Source: Arachis hypogaea (Eukaryota > Streptophyta > Magnoliopsida > Fabales > Fabaceae). Taken from it: 64,000 nucleotides of DNA. Shown in pieces: positions 11,775-22,149 of the stretch. The stretch lies in contig NC_092051.1 of NCBI RefSeq assembly GCF_003086295.3, positions 67,085,772-67,149,771 of the forward strand, in the 5' to 3' direction. Positions within the stretch are counted from its first letter, which is position 1. Every line of letters starts with the position of its first letter. The notes under the pieces were generated by a model, which made no database searches, was not told where the DNA came from, and worked only from the letters and a program-made list of their open reading frames with translations. The translations under genes and the position numbers were made by a program.

Positions 11775-12099
11775 TGATGCCAAGGCATCTTAGGCTAGTT
11801 CCACTAGCCTTTTTCTTTTGATTTCATTAGGTTTTATGCACTTTCTTGAGCAATAAGTAATCATTTGGGTTAGAAATTCATTTATGCCTAGATTCATTCA
11901 ACCATGGTTATTTTGTTGCAATTTCATGAGACTTGGGCCATAATTACTTGTGTGCTAAGAATGATGCAATCTCCCATGATGTTAGCAAGGTTTTGATGCA
12001 TATATTGGTTGATGGCAGGTGAAGAAATGTATGAAAGAAGGTTGAAGAATGGCCATGGAAAGGATGAAGAGGAAGCAACGTTGGTGGCCAAGTTGGACC

Positions 12100-12840
12100 A
12101 CCAACGTTCCATCAAACGTTAAGAGGGAAGGTAGAGCAAAATCTGCTGCATAATTCTGATACCCACGTTGCAGGGAGCGTTGGTGAGTCAACGTTACCTC
12201 CAACGCTGAATACAAAGTGCTTTCTAGAAAATTGGAAAAACAGTGGCGACGCATACGCGTGCTATACGCTCACGCGCGGATTGTGCATTTTTGACAATCC
12301 ACGCGCACGTTTAAGTGACGCGCACGCGTGAATAGGCCAACGTTGGAGGGAACATTGCCAGTACAATGTTGAGGCTAACGTGCACAATCTGAGCTCCAAA
12401 ATCATGATTTTGAAAAAGCGCATCGACGTGCACGCGTAGGCTATGCATACGCGTGAAAGCGTGAAAATTGGCAATCCACGCGCACGCGTACATGACGCGC
12501 ATGCGTGGATGAATCAACGTTGGAGGGAGCATTGTTGGTCCAACACTGATGCCAACGTCTTTGAAAACATTTTAAAAGTTGAAGTTTGGGAATTTGCATC
12601 CACGCGCATGCGTGGATGAGCATTTTAGTCCCAAACGCGCACACGCATAGGCAGCACATATGCGTGGACTGGTAAATTGCACCATCCACGCACATGCGTA
12701 TGTCACGCGTACGCGTGGATAAGAAAATGTTGGCACTCCAATGTTGAGTCAAACGTTGCTCAAAACATCCAAAATTCAATTTTCTCTGAAGGACGTTTAA
12801 CTCAACGTTTGCCCTCAAACGTGAGTTCAAACGTGGGCAT
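12100..12840 (+). repeat. E2 U3 dyad array (mixed ACGCGT and AACGTT types)
   Basis: Contains AACGTTGGTGG...CCACCAACGTT, an 11-bp perfect stem around 12090-12119, and many CACGCGCACGCGT-like palindromes between 12245 and 12720. It is a sequence bridge between the ACGCGT arrays of E1, E3 and E4 and the AACGTT arrays of E5. Confidence 0.7.
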
Positions 12841-12964
12841 CAGAACAATGCAATTCAAGCAGATCTCTTCTCAACAGCAAGGGAAGCCAATTGGAGCAAC
12901 TTCAACCCATTCCAATTAAGGCCAAAAGCCTAATTCAGAGACTGAATATCAATAGAAGAAAGTG

Positions 12965-12973
12965 TATAAATAG
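12965..12973 (+). promoter_or_regulatory. E2 LTR TATA box
   Basis: TATAAATAG, about 125 bases downstream of the dyad array. Confidence 0.65.
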
Positions 12974-13976
12974 CTTAGAATTCAAGTTAGTTAGGGGGGC
13001 TTACACACTGTATTGAAACTCTGCCCAATTTTCTTCTTTCTGCAACTTTTCAATTCTGCAATGTATTTTCCAAATTCAATTTTCATTTTGAGAGCTATGA
13101 ACAACTAAACCCCTTTCATTGGGTTAGGGAGCTTTGTGTAATTCAATGGATCAATGTTAGTTTTCATGCTTCTTCTTCTTTCTTTTCTCTTGATTTTACT
13201 AGAAAGCTTTCGTTCTTCCCCCAATTGGATAGTTGTCATGGAAAAGAAGCTATTCATAATTGAATCTCCTCTGAACCTTGGAAAAGGAATGAGGAGATCA
13301 TTCTAGAATTGCTTTCTCACATTGGATTAGATTGGGGTTTGGATGGATATCGTGACATGTAATCCTACCAACACTTTGATCTATGAATATGTGTGGTATA
13401 ATCAGTGACCATACTTCATCTCTTCCCATGAGCACTTAAATCAAGGAATTGGGCAATTGTTCATGCTTAGAGAGATTAGGTTGCCAAGGAATTGAGATCT
13501 AATCATTTAAGATTGCCAAAGAGATCAATGAATGCATTGATTGAGGAAGAGATGTAAATGAATTTGATCCGGAGGATTATCACATCTCCTGACCCCAATG
13601 AGCTATCTCATCTCTGATCTACCCATTCTTTTACATTCTGTCTTTAATTTGATGCTCAATTTCCCCATTCCCATTTATTTTCTTGCAGTTTAAGCTTCTT
13701 CACTTTAATTACTTGCAATTTAAGTTTCTGTTCTTTTTATTCTACGATTTAATTTCTGTTCCTTTAATTTCTTGCAATTTAAGTTTCTCGCCAATTTACA
13801 TTCTGCAACACCAATTCAATTCTGGTTTCCCTAAACTAGAACAATTCTCTAATTAACATTGATCAACCAACCAATCCCTGTGGGATTCGACCTCACTATA
13901 CAGTGAGTTTTTACTTGACGACAATCCAGTGCACTTGCTGGTGAAAAATTGTTGAGAGACAGTTTTCGGGACATCA

Positions 13977-14283
13977 CTTCGCCAGCTTAATCGCCATGCG
14001 ATCCCATCGTCACCATCTTCCGAACCTCCTCAATCTTAGTACAAAACACAAGTAATAACAATGCAAGTAAAGCACAAATATAAGCATGGATATCAAGTAT
14101 CAATAAGCAAATAGGCATGTTATACAATTAGGCAAACAATACAAGTCAGCAAAGCAAACAAACAGATAGAATATACACATGATGAATGCATGTCCTGTTT
14201 GGCTATGATATCACATTGTCAGTTCAACTGCCAACCTGACACATCTCCATGGAGATGTCGCCCACCGGTCTCAGAATGGAAAC
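13977..14283 (+). other. Unassigned spacer between E2 and E3
   Basis: About 307 bases with no coding frame or recognised repeat. It begins CTTCG, the probable E2 target duplication, and ends GAAAC, the probable E3 duplication. It is the only visible piece of the older target DNA and could itself be a fragment of an older transposon. Confidence 0.5.
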
Positions 14284-15878
14284 TGATGCACCAATATTTC
14301 GTGGTACATTTTGTACTTAATTGAGTGGATTTTATCCACTAAACTCACACTTATTCATATAATTCGCATGTTTTACAGTTTTCTTCCTAATTCTGTGCTA
14401 TGATTGAAAACATGCTTCTTTGGCCTTAAATTTGCTAATTTTAATCCTCTCTTATTACCATTCGATGTTGTGATATGTTTCTTAAGTGTTTTCAGGGTTT
14501 ATAGGCCAGGAATGGCTTAGAGGATGGAAAGAAAGCATGCAAAAGTGGAAGGAATACAATAAATTGAAGGAATTGCTAAGCTGTCAAGCCTGACCTCTTC
14601 GTACTAAATTGATCATAACTTAAGCTACAGAGGTCCGAGTGAGGTAGTTCTAGTTGCATTGGAAAGATAACATCCGGAGCTTCAAAATGATATGCAATTT
14701 GCCATAGTTGCCATGCAGTTAGGTGACGCGTACGCGTGCATGACGCGTACACGTGACATTGCGAAAGTTCAGTGATTCGTATGCGTGGGCGACGCGTATG
14801 CGTGAGAGAGCCACGTGCAGCACGTATCAGAAAATGCTGGGGGCGATTTCTGGGCTCCTTTTTGCCCAGTTTCAAGCCCGAAAAACACAGATTAGAGGCT
14901 GCAGAGTGGAGAAATCACATTCATTCATTTAATACAATATTCATTTACATAATTTTAGGTTTTAGATGTAGTTTTCTAGAGAGGGAGGCTCTCTCCTCTC
15001 TCTAGGTTTTAGGATTTTAGGTTTAGCTTTTCTTAATATCAGATTTCTACTTTGCTTTAATCTAGTTTCTTTTCTACTCTTATTTATTCTAGCATTTTAG
15101 TTTCTCTTCTCTTGGTGATTTATCCACTTTATTTTATGAATTCTCATGTTAGATTTGATTCTCTATTTAATGCAATTTGAGGTATTTCATATTTATGATT
15201 GCTTTCTTCTGTTTGTATTATTAATGCTTACAATTGGTTGTTTGGATTTTATTGTCTCTTATTGCTTTTCTATGCTTTTATGTTGTGCCTTCCAAGTGTT
15301 TGATAAAATGCTTGGTTGGATTTTAGTGTAGATTTCTCTCCTTTTAGCTTTGGTTGAGTAATTGGAGACTCTTGAGTTATCAAACTCCCTTGTTGATTGA
15401 TAATTGAAATTTGCTAGTTGATTTGGATCCCTGTAAAGCTAGTCTTTCCTTTGGAGTTGACTAGGACTCGAGGAACCAAATTAACTTATCCATTTGACTT
15501 TCCTTCATAGTTAGAGGTTAACTAAGTGGGAGGAATTGACAATTCTCATCACAATTGATAAGGATAACTAGGATAGGACTTCTAATTTTCATACCTTGCC
15601 AAGAGTTTTCTTAGTTATTAATTTAATTTCTTGCCATTTTATTTCCTTGTTCCTTATTTCAAAAACCCAAAAAGATACTTTTCCACAACCAATAATAAAC
15701 TACACTTCCCTACAATTCCTTGAGAGACGACCTGAGGTTTAAATACTTCAGTTTATTTTTATTGGGTTTGCTTAAGTGACAACCAAATTTTTGTATGAAA
15801 GGATTATTGTTAGTTTAGAAACTATACTTGCAACGAGAATTTATTGTGAATTCTTTACTAGGAAAAATACGTTCATCA
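14284..15878 (+). repeat. E3 5' LTR
   Basis: 1,595 bases from TGATGCACCAATATTTCG to ...CGTTCATCA, preceded by the TSD candidate GAAAC. A compact ACGCGTACGCGTG-type array lies at 14723-14820. The last 120 bases match, in reverse complement, the E7 LTR starts at 58478 and about 61063. Confidence 0.88.
14723..14825 (+). repeat. E3 LTR dyad array
   Basis: GACGCGTACGCGTG, GACGCGTACACGTGAC, CGTATGCGTG and CCACGTGC lie in close succession, the same palindrome class as in E1, E4 and E7. Confidence 0.7.
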
Positions 15879-15881
15879 AAA

Positions 15882-15899
15882 TGGCGCCGTGGCCGGGGA
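15882..15899 (+). other. E3 primer-binding site (tRNA-Asp type)
   Basis: TGGCGCCGTGGCCGGGGA matches the Asp-tRNA complement with one T-to-G change, three bases after the LTR end. Confidence 0.85.
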
Positions 15900-16035
15900 A
15901 TTACAACAATGTGCCTTATTATTGGTTATTGTGAATATTGTGAATAAATTTGCTTTTTCATTTCTTTGTTAGTGTTTCTAGTTTTAGGAGTTTATTTTCA
16001 TTAATTCTTATTAGTTTTTGTTTTTACCTGCTACT

Positions 16036-16397
16036 ATGAATTCTCATCCCTTTGGCTATGAGTTTGGTTCAAATTATGTTGTAGGAAATAGAAGCTATAA
16101 TGAGAACACGCATCAAGATTGGAACAATCAAAGATTGGAGGAGCCACAATGATTTGATCAACCCTCTTGGTAACAACTTCCTCCAATGCACTATGAGCAA
16201 CAACCATTTTATGATGCATCCCAAGACAATGGTTATGGTGGACCTTTTCATGACAATCAACCTCCACCAAATTACTATGAGCAAGAGCCATTCCAAGGTG
16301 CGTACCAAGACAATGGATATGGTGGACCCCCTTGTAGTTACCAACAAGCTCCACCATATGCCTATGAACCCCCTCCTCAACATAGCTTTGAACCCGC
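16036..16397 (+). pseudogene. E3 orphan ORF, N-terminal segment
   Basis: Begins ATG (MNSHPFGYEFGSN). The sequence is rich in Pro, Gln, Tyr and Gly with an internal duplication: YDASQDNGYGGPFHDNQ and YQDNGYGGPPCSYQQ. Two in-frame stops (TGA near 16150, TAA near 16174) look like single C-to-T changes. The frame is cut at 16397 by E4. Removing E4 plus one TSD (40,531 bases) brings this frame into register with the segment at 56929. It occupies the position of gag but shows no Gag, protease or zinc-knuckle signature. Its function is unknown; Tyr/Gln-rich low-complexity proteins can be RNA-binding or condensate-forming, which would be pure inference here. Confidence 0.7.
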
Positions 16398-18127
16398 TGA
16401 TAGGCTCCCAAGGGTGTATTGGTAAAGATTTTCTCCAATAAAACCACGTTGCAAGTATAGCTCTACCAACAACAATCCTTGGGGGGTCAAATTTAGAGAA
16501 GGATTTGGTTGTCACAAGTTCAACCCCAATAGAAATAACCGAAGTATTCAAACCTCGGGTCGTCTCACAAGGAATGGGCAAACATGTGCTTCAACATTGG
16601 TTAGAAATCCGGGGTTGTGAGTTATGAGCATGAAAATAAATGGGAATCTTAACAAGCAGGTAATCTTAAATTGCAACAAACTAATTCAACTATCTAAGCA
16701 AAACATGAGAAATTCCAATGAACAAGCAACATTCCACTTAATTCTATTATAAACCAAGCAAGTAACTGTAACTAAAGCAAATAATTTGGGAAAATTGGTT
16801 TTCAAATATGAATAATAAAAGCAACTCTTGGCTAGGCATGTGAATTGGGGTCACGATCCTTGTCTAACAACCGTATCTTGACAATTATGAGGAACTAAGC
16901 TCATTAAGTGTACCCTCAAAGTCTTAAGTACGTGATATCTACTCCTAGACTTGAAGTATGTCAAATGGCTTTGATCACATCAACCCATAAGTCCCAACCT
17001 ACCTACTAATTGGATTAGTAGTGGGTTGGCGTCAATGAGTATCAAATTGACCACCAAGAGCTCCCAAATCATCAAATCCATTAGACCCAATGACTCAAGT
17101 TTACCCAATTCCCTTGACCTAGGCCAAGAGTAAAGAAGACTACTCCATAATCAAAGTAAACAATTCATCAAACACTTGGTAAGCATTAACAAAAGACATG
17201 TTCAAAATAGCAATTAAATTGAAATCTACAAGTACCCACTAACAATTATCAACATACAATCATCCAAACAAGAAGATTAAACATAGAAATCATCAATGTA
17301 ACATCAACAAGTCAAGATTCACAACATTCATGAAATGGGTATAAAATGACAATTGACAAGAATTCATAAAACTATCACTAGATATAAGTAAAATTGTAAC
17401 AAGGAATTCAAATTGAACAATTAAAACTAGTAATTAACAAGATCCAATTCATAAATTAACAAGGGAAGATCAAATTAAAACTAGATCTAGAGAGGAACAA
17501 GGGTTTCTCTCTCTAGAATAACCAATGAACCAAAAACTAGCTAAAATTATGTCTTAGTGTAAAAATGATTGATCCTCCCTTTCCCCCTAGCATCTTTGGG
17601 TCTTTTCCATGCAGAAACAGCATAAAATTGGGCCTGATGAGCCTCAGAAATCGTCAGGCACGATTTCCTTTAATGAGGTCACGTGAAGCTTCCCACGCGT
17701 GCCCGCCAAGTGCACGTGCGCATCGATAGGAATCTTCTAATCCGTGCGGATGCATCCATCCTTGCGCGCCGCTTCCAGCCAATCCTATCCACGCGTCCGC
17801 GTGGAGTGCGCGGGCGCGCCGATGCTGCTTTTCCCAAGATTTCAATTCTTCATGTTCCTCCCTCTTTGTACATGCTTTCTCCCTCTCTTCTAAGTCATTC
17901 CTACCCTATAATTCCTGAAATTACTCAACAAATACATCACGGCATCGAATGGCAATAGAAGAGGATTAAAATATGGAAATTTTAAGGCAAAATAAGCATG
18001 TTTTCCATCATGGAGCAATATTGGGAAGTGAACACAAAACCATGCATTTCTTGTGAATAAGTGTGAGAACTATTGATAAAATCCCCCAAAATAAGCACAA
18101 GATAAACCACAAAATCGTGGTTTATCA
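16398..18127 (-). repeat. E4 3' LTR
   Basis: 1,730 bases. On the minus strand it starts with a perfect 10-bp hairpin GATAAACCAC-GATTTT-GTGGTTTATC just inside the terminal T. It matches the 5' LTR (55167-56923) closely. Small length differences include about 16 bases near 16594 absent from the partner and a shorter array at 17690-17822. Confidence 0.93.
17685..17825 (-). repeat. E4 3' LTR dyad array
   Basis: GC-rich cluster of ACGCGTGCCCGCC, CACGTGCGC, ACGCGTCCGCGTGG and GCGGGCGCGCC words. The copy in the other LTR (56440-56620) is longer, so unit number differs between the two LTRs of one element. Confidence 0.65.
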
Positions 18128-18145
18128 AATCTCCCCACACTTAAA
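18128..18145 (-). other. E4 polypurine tract
   Basis: The minus strand reads TTTAAGTGTGGGGAGATT, directly adjoining the 3' LTR. A second copy overlaps the ORF2 stop at 19584-19600. Confidence 0.8.
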
Positions 18146-19597
18146 CCAAGCATGTCCTCATGCTTAAAATAAAAAGACCAAAGATCATGGTGAGAAAGGA
18201 TTTATGAAATGCCAACTACCTAAATGGATGCATGCAACTAATGTAAAATCATCTACCTACTTGGTCAAGAGTAAATCTATCCTCCAAGAATACATGTGAG
18301 CATATAGGGTGAAAATAGTATGTGATCCATGAATCCTACCAAATTGAACATCACCATGGAATGCATATGACTTGCTAAACAAACGCTTGTGAAAGTCGGG
18401 AACAAGCATTGAGCATCGAACCCTCACCGGAAGTGTATCCGCTCTATTCGCTCAAGTGTATAGGGTTCGTCACTCAATCTTCTCCTAATCATGCTTTCCA
18501 AGATTTGTCTTTCATCTAACAATCGACAATTACTTAATGCATGCTTACAAGTTTCATGAGGTCTTATTCATGGGTTGTAACGGGGCTAGGGCGAAGGTAA
18601 GGATGTATATGGCCACATGGGCTTAAAATTTGAGTCCTTGATTAACCTAGGATCCACTAGACACATAGAACAACCTATACAACTACAATATATTACCTAG
18701 CCACCCTTGAGTTTTACTCTTTTTGCATACTCATGTATTCTCTTCAATTCACACCCATATGCATTGTTTTTGTTACTTTATCTTGGGGCATCTTTGTCTC
18801 CTTTTATTGCTTTCTCTCTTTTATTATTCTTTTTTTTATTATTATCCCCTTTTTCTTGGGGTTTCTTTGTGAACCAAAGTTTCACTGCATACAGTTTTGT
18901 CATTCAACAGATGAGTATGTTTCCAAATCCTAGAATTTTTCAATTACACCAAAGTATACCCTCCTATTTGAATGACACACATCCTAACTTACCTAAGCTA
19001 ATCAAGGATTCAAATTTAGGGACATTCATGGTTTTTCACTTAGGGTTGTTTATGTGCTCTATTTAAGAACAAAAAGGTTTATCATGGGCTCAAAATTGGT
19101 TAGCAACGGTAGATAAAAGGGTTAAGGCCATTTGAGAAAAGTGACTATTGAAATGATGGCCTCAATCATGTAAATGCATTCATACACCAAGCAATGGACA
19201 TATAGAATCAGACAAAGCAATGATCACAATCATAGAAAGAGAGATATGCACACAAGAATGGAAATAATAGTTAAAAGATGTAACCATGCAATAGGCTCAA
19301 AACTTTCATGCTTGTGTTCTTAGCTCAATCACTATGTTCCAAAATACATTCTTAAGGCAAGTTTACTGCAAAAAAAAATTTCAGAATTTTGGTAGGTCAC
19401 CCAGAACACAGTTTCTTGAAAAGGAAGTTATTGTTTTGACCAAGTAACTCTATAGAAACTAACTATCATGCAACGGTATTTACAAGTAAAACTGACTACA
19501 CATGCAATATACTAACTTCTAAGCAAAAGATAAATCCATGGGTATTGAGGGGAAGAGAATGTTACCCATGGAGATCGGTCGAACGACCTCCCACACT
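18146..19597 (-). other. E4 3' untranslated region
   Basis: About 1.45 kb between the ORF2 stop and the polypurine tract, with no supported gene. The T-rich low-complexity patch at 18770-18860 gives a hydrophobic-looking open frame that is not credible. The same region forms almost the whole interior of E7 (59573-61062). Confidence 0.75.
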
Positions 19598-19600
19598 TTA
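19584..19600 (-). other. Second polypurine-like motif overlapping the E4 ORF2 stop
   Basis: The minus strand reads TAAAGTGTGGGAGGTCG, the first three bases being the ORF2 stop. E3 has the same motif at 63849. It lies about 1.45 kb before the true tract. Confidence 0.6.
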
Positions 19601-20845
19601 GAAATTAGCACGGTCCTCCGTGCTACGAATAATACGCAAGGGACGGTCGGGACCGGAACCTTCACTATCCCCATCATCAGAGCTCCCATCACTTGGGTTT
19701 GAGGTAGATGTGAACATTTCGGGTTCCTCCATACTAGGGGTAACACAACGCAGAAGCTTCTTGATGTAAGTGTACCGGTGGTGGTTGCGCCGCTCATATC
19801 TATCAAGCTTCTGGTGAAGATCTTCTATCCTTTGATGTGTGAATCTCAGTGGTGGTAATGATGAGATAGAAGGAAAAAGAAGTGGCAGGGCCATGTCGAG
19901 GCTTGGTTTGCTCATGGGAAGGTGTAGGTATTTCCCGCTTGGGACCACATCGCCCTTAGCCGGAACTATGATCTTTTTGTCCTTGGCTTCCCAAGAAATA
20001 CCCGCAGCAATAACTAAGTCATACACCAATGCTGGAAATGGCAAATTACCCCAGTCGTGAACTTGACTCATCGCTTCCCTGACAAGAAGCGGAATATTCA
20101 CCGACTTCTCCGTGAGAACACACCAAACAAGCAAGGCGAGGTCTGCCATGAGGGACGACTTGTGGGTGCTAGGTAGCACATAGTGGGATAGGATCTGGGC
20201 CTAAGTTCTAGCTTCCACAGTGAGGAAGCGAGCGTCAATGCTCTTGAGCCTCATCTGGAGTCGACCTTGGGTCCAAAATGTCCCTGGCTCAGCAATGACT
20301 CGGAGAATCGAGTCCCAATTGAATCCATACTTCTCTCGCTGATGTAAGACTTCTTGGTAGCCATCCATGTCACTTGGCACTGGTAGGACTTTAAGCACTT
20401 GCTGAATAGCCTCTTCTGAAACTGAGACTTGCTTTCGGCGCATGTATACCGATTGAAGAGAGGGAAGATGGTAGTTAGTGTAGAATTCTTCCACCCAAGA
20501 GAGGTTGATTTCCCTTGGTTTCCTCAAAAGAAACTCCCATCCTCGCTGTTTAATGCGGGGCAAAATATAAGGAGCGACGTTGTCCAGCGGAGCGAGTAGA
20601 TGCTCAGGATGATAGTTCCTTACAGCTATGGAGGGGAACATAAGTTCACAAAAGCGGTTGGGGAACCTTGAGGAATCTTTTGCCGGTTTGCCCTTGTCAT
20701 TCTCATCAAAAGGAACGAGTGTCTTCCCTTTCTTAGATAGGGGTTTGGCTCCTAATGAAGAGCGTGCCTTAGAATTTGACTTTTGTGGTGCCCTTTTTGT
20801 GGCCGGTTTTCTTGAAGCTATCTCCTTGCCTTTCTTGGTAGCCAT
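19598..20845 (-). pseudogene. E4 ORF2, nearly intact with one stop
   Basis: Start chosen at MATKKGKE because E3 (MAIKKENG), E5 (MASSSPKR) and E6 (MAPKTGES) begin alike and because a pyrimidine tract ending in AG lies immediately upstream. The protein is about 415 residues: a basic Lys/Arg/Ser-rich N-terminus (1-55), a globular part with GWEFLLRKPREINLSWVEEFYTN (compare GWEVLTNPIQQVGILMVQEFYAN in E6), and an Asp/Ser/Gly-rich acidic C-terminus. One TAG interrupts it after LTVEART, near residue 215. The family resembles the plant 'transposon protein' domain of Athila-like ORF2; its role is not known, and env-like membrane segments are not seen. Confidence 0.78.
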
Positions 20846-20875
20846 CCTGAAAAGGAAGAGAAGGAAGGAAAACAT
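20846..20875 (-). promoter_or_regulatory. Splice-acceptor-like tract abutting E4 ORF2
   Basis: On the minus strand, TTCCTTCTCTTCCTTTTCAG is followed by G and then the ORF2 ATG. E3 has the same arrangement at 63693-63710. This fits production of ORF2 from a spliced RNA, as known for env-like genes of some LTR elements. Confidence 0.5.
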
Positions 20876-21876
20876 TAAACCAAAGAATCAATTTGACAAA
20901 AAAAACATGAAAGTGACTTGTGGTGCCCATGATGAATGTAAAAGCAAGGGTCATAACACTTGGCATGGGATGCAAGAGGAAGTAAAGCATGCAATGGCAT
21001 GAGAAGAGTAATCTCAAGCATCCATAATAAAGAGCAAGTCATGTTCAATTAATATCTAATTGGCAAGTATAAACTTTAAGCACACAAATTAGACTCAATG
21101 CATTTAAGAGAAAGTAAGTGAATGAGGAGGGAGCACCAATTTGAAAATTATATGACTAAAATGAACCAAAATGGTATATGTGCATTTCCTCGAACACTTG
21201 GCGTGCAATAATCAAGCAATGAGCAATCATGAGATACTAAACCAATTCAATGCCCAAAATGGAACATTAATCATCATATAAACATCACACAATGGGAAAG
21301 ATAAGAAAAAGAATGACAAAAGATCTATTAATGCAAATTAAGCTCAAATTCAACATCCATGGAGAAATAAGGAAAAAGGAAAGGTAAGCAAACAAAAAGC
21401 AAGAAATATCATCATGCAAGTAAAAGGAAAACTAAGTAAAACAATAAGAAGCATCTAACTAGAGGAAATAATGCAAGAGAAAATAAAGAAGAGAAGTAGA
21501 AGAAGTGAAACCTTGAAAAGTATGAAGGAACAAGGTTGAATCTTCTTTTGTGAAGATGAGAAAGAAAATGGGAGAGGTGTAGTGCCACCGGAAAAAGTTG
21601 GTTGTCGCCGGTGAGTGGCCGGAGACAGTGGTGGTGGGGTAGGGAAGAAGAAAAGGAGAAGGGAGATGATGGAGGGAGAAGGAAAAGAAACTAAGAAAGA
21701 AAAGGATTTGAGAGAAAGAAAAACAGGGCAAGGCGCGAAGTATAAAACTGACTCGCGCAACCGGCGCGCGCGCAAGGTGCGCTGGCGCGTCGGTGAGGAT
21801 GCTAGCAGGGGACGAATGCGCGTCAGTGGCGCGCACGCGCGAGGGCAGTTGTACCTCAGGCACAGAAGTGGCACAA
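20876..21876 (-). repeat. E4 spacer upstream of ORF2, including half of an internal dyad array
   Basis: No gene. Bases 21735-21876 are GC-rich (GGCGCGCGCGC, GGCGCGCACGCGC) and continue at 44048 after removal of E5. The remainder is AT-rich and featureless apart from a purine-rich stretch at 21640-21735, whose small frames are low complexity. Confidence 0.6.
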
Positions 21877-22149
21877 AGTTGTGATGCCAGGGCATTTTGG
21901 CCAGTTTGACTGACCTTTTCTTTATTGTTTTAGGGTAGTTTCATGCATTTTCGTAGTTAATAAGCAAGTTTTGGGTAGATAATCACTTACATCTTGATTC
22001 AAGCAAACATTGTGAATTTCATGTGATTTTATGAGAATTATGAATGAATTGAATGACAAATTGGATAATGCATGTCTCATAACTTGGATTAGAGCTTTGA
22101 TGCACTTTATTTGCTTGATTTCAGGACAAAGGAAGCAAGGAAGAGCCAC

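Larger units (their letters stand above)
8019..13976 (+). mobile_element. E2: Athila-type retrotransposon, 3' part, interrupted by E1
   Basis: The visible part starts within reverse transcriptase directly at the E1 boundary and continues through RNase H, integrase, the conserved hairpin, a 3' untranslated region and a full 3' LTR (11775-13976). The rest lies left of the window beyond E1. The right flank begins CTTCG, the probable TSD copy; its partner is not visible. The E1 and E2 LTRs are the same family, so E2 may represent the polymerase-bearing partner and E1 the polymerase-less form (inference). Confidence 0.87.
11775..13976 (+). repeat. E2 3' LTR
   Basis: 2,202 bases from TGATGCCAAGGCATC, a hairpin-forming edge, to ...GGGACATCA. 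U3 contains a dyad array (12100-12840), then a TATA box (12965). The downstream part has degenerate TTGCAATTTAAGTTTCT repeats (13660-13810) and the family motif AATCCCTGTGGGATTCGACC near the end. Confidence 0.9.

Noticed and set aside
18707..19066. Hydrophobic 119-codon frame resembling a membrane protein
   Set aside because: Reads the T-rich patch of the E4 3' untranslated region; its counterpart in E7 (60200-60537) has a different, equally low-complexity frame.
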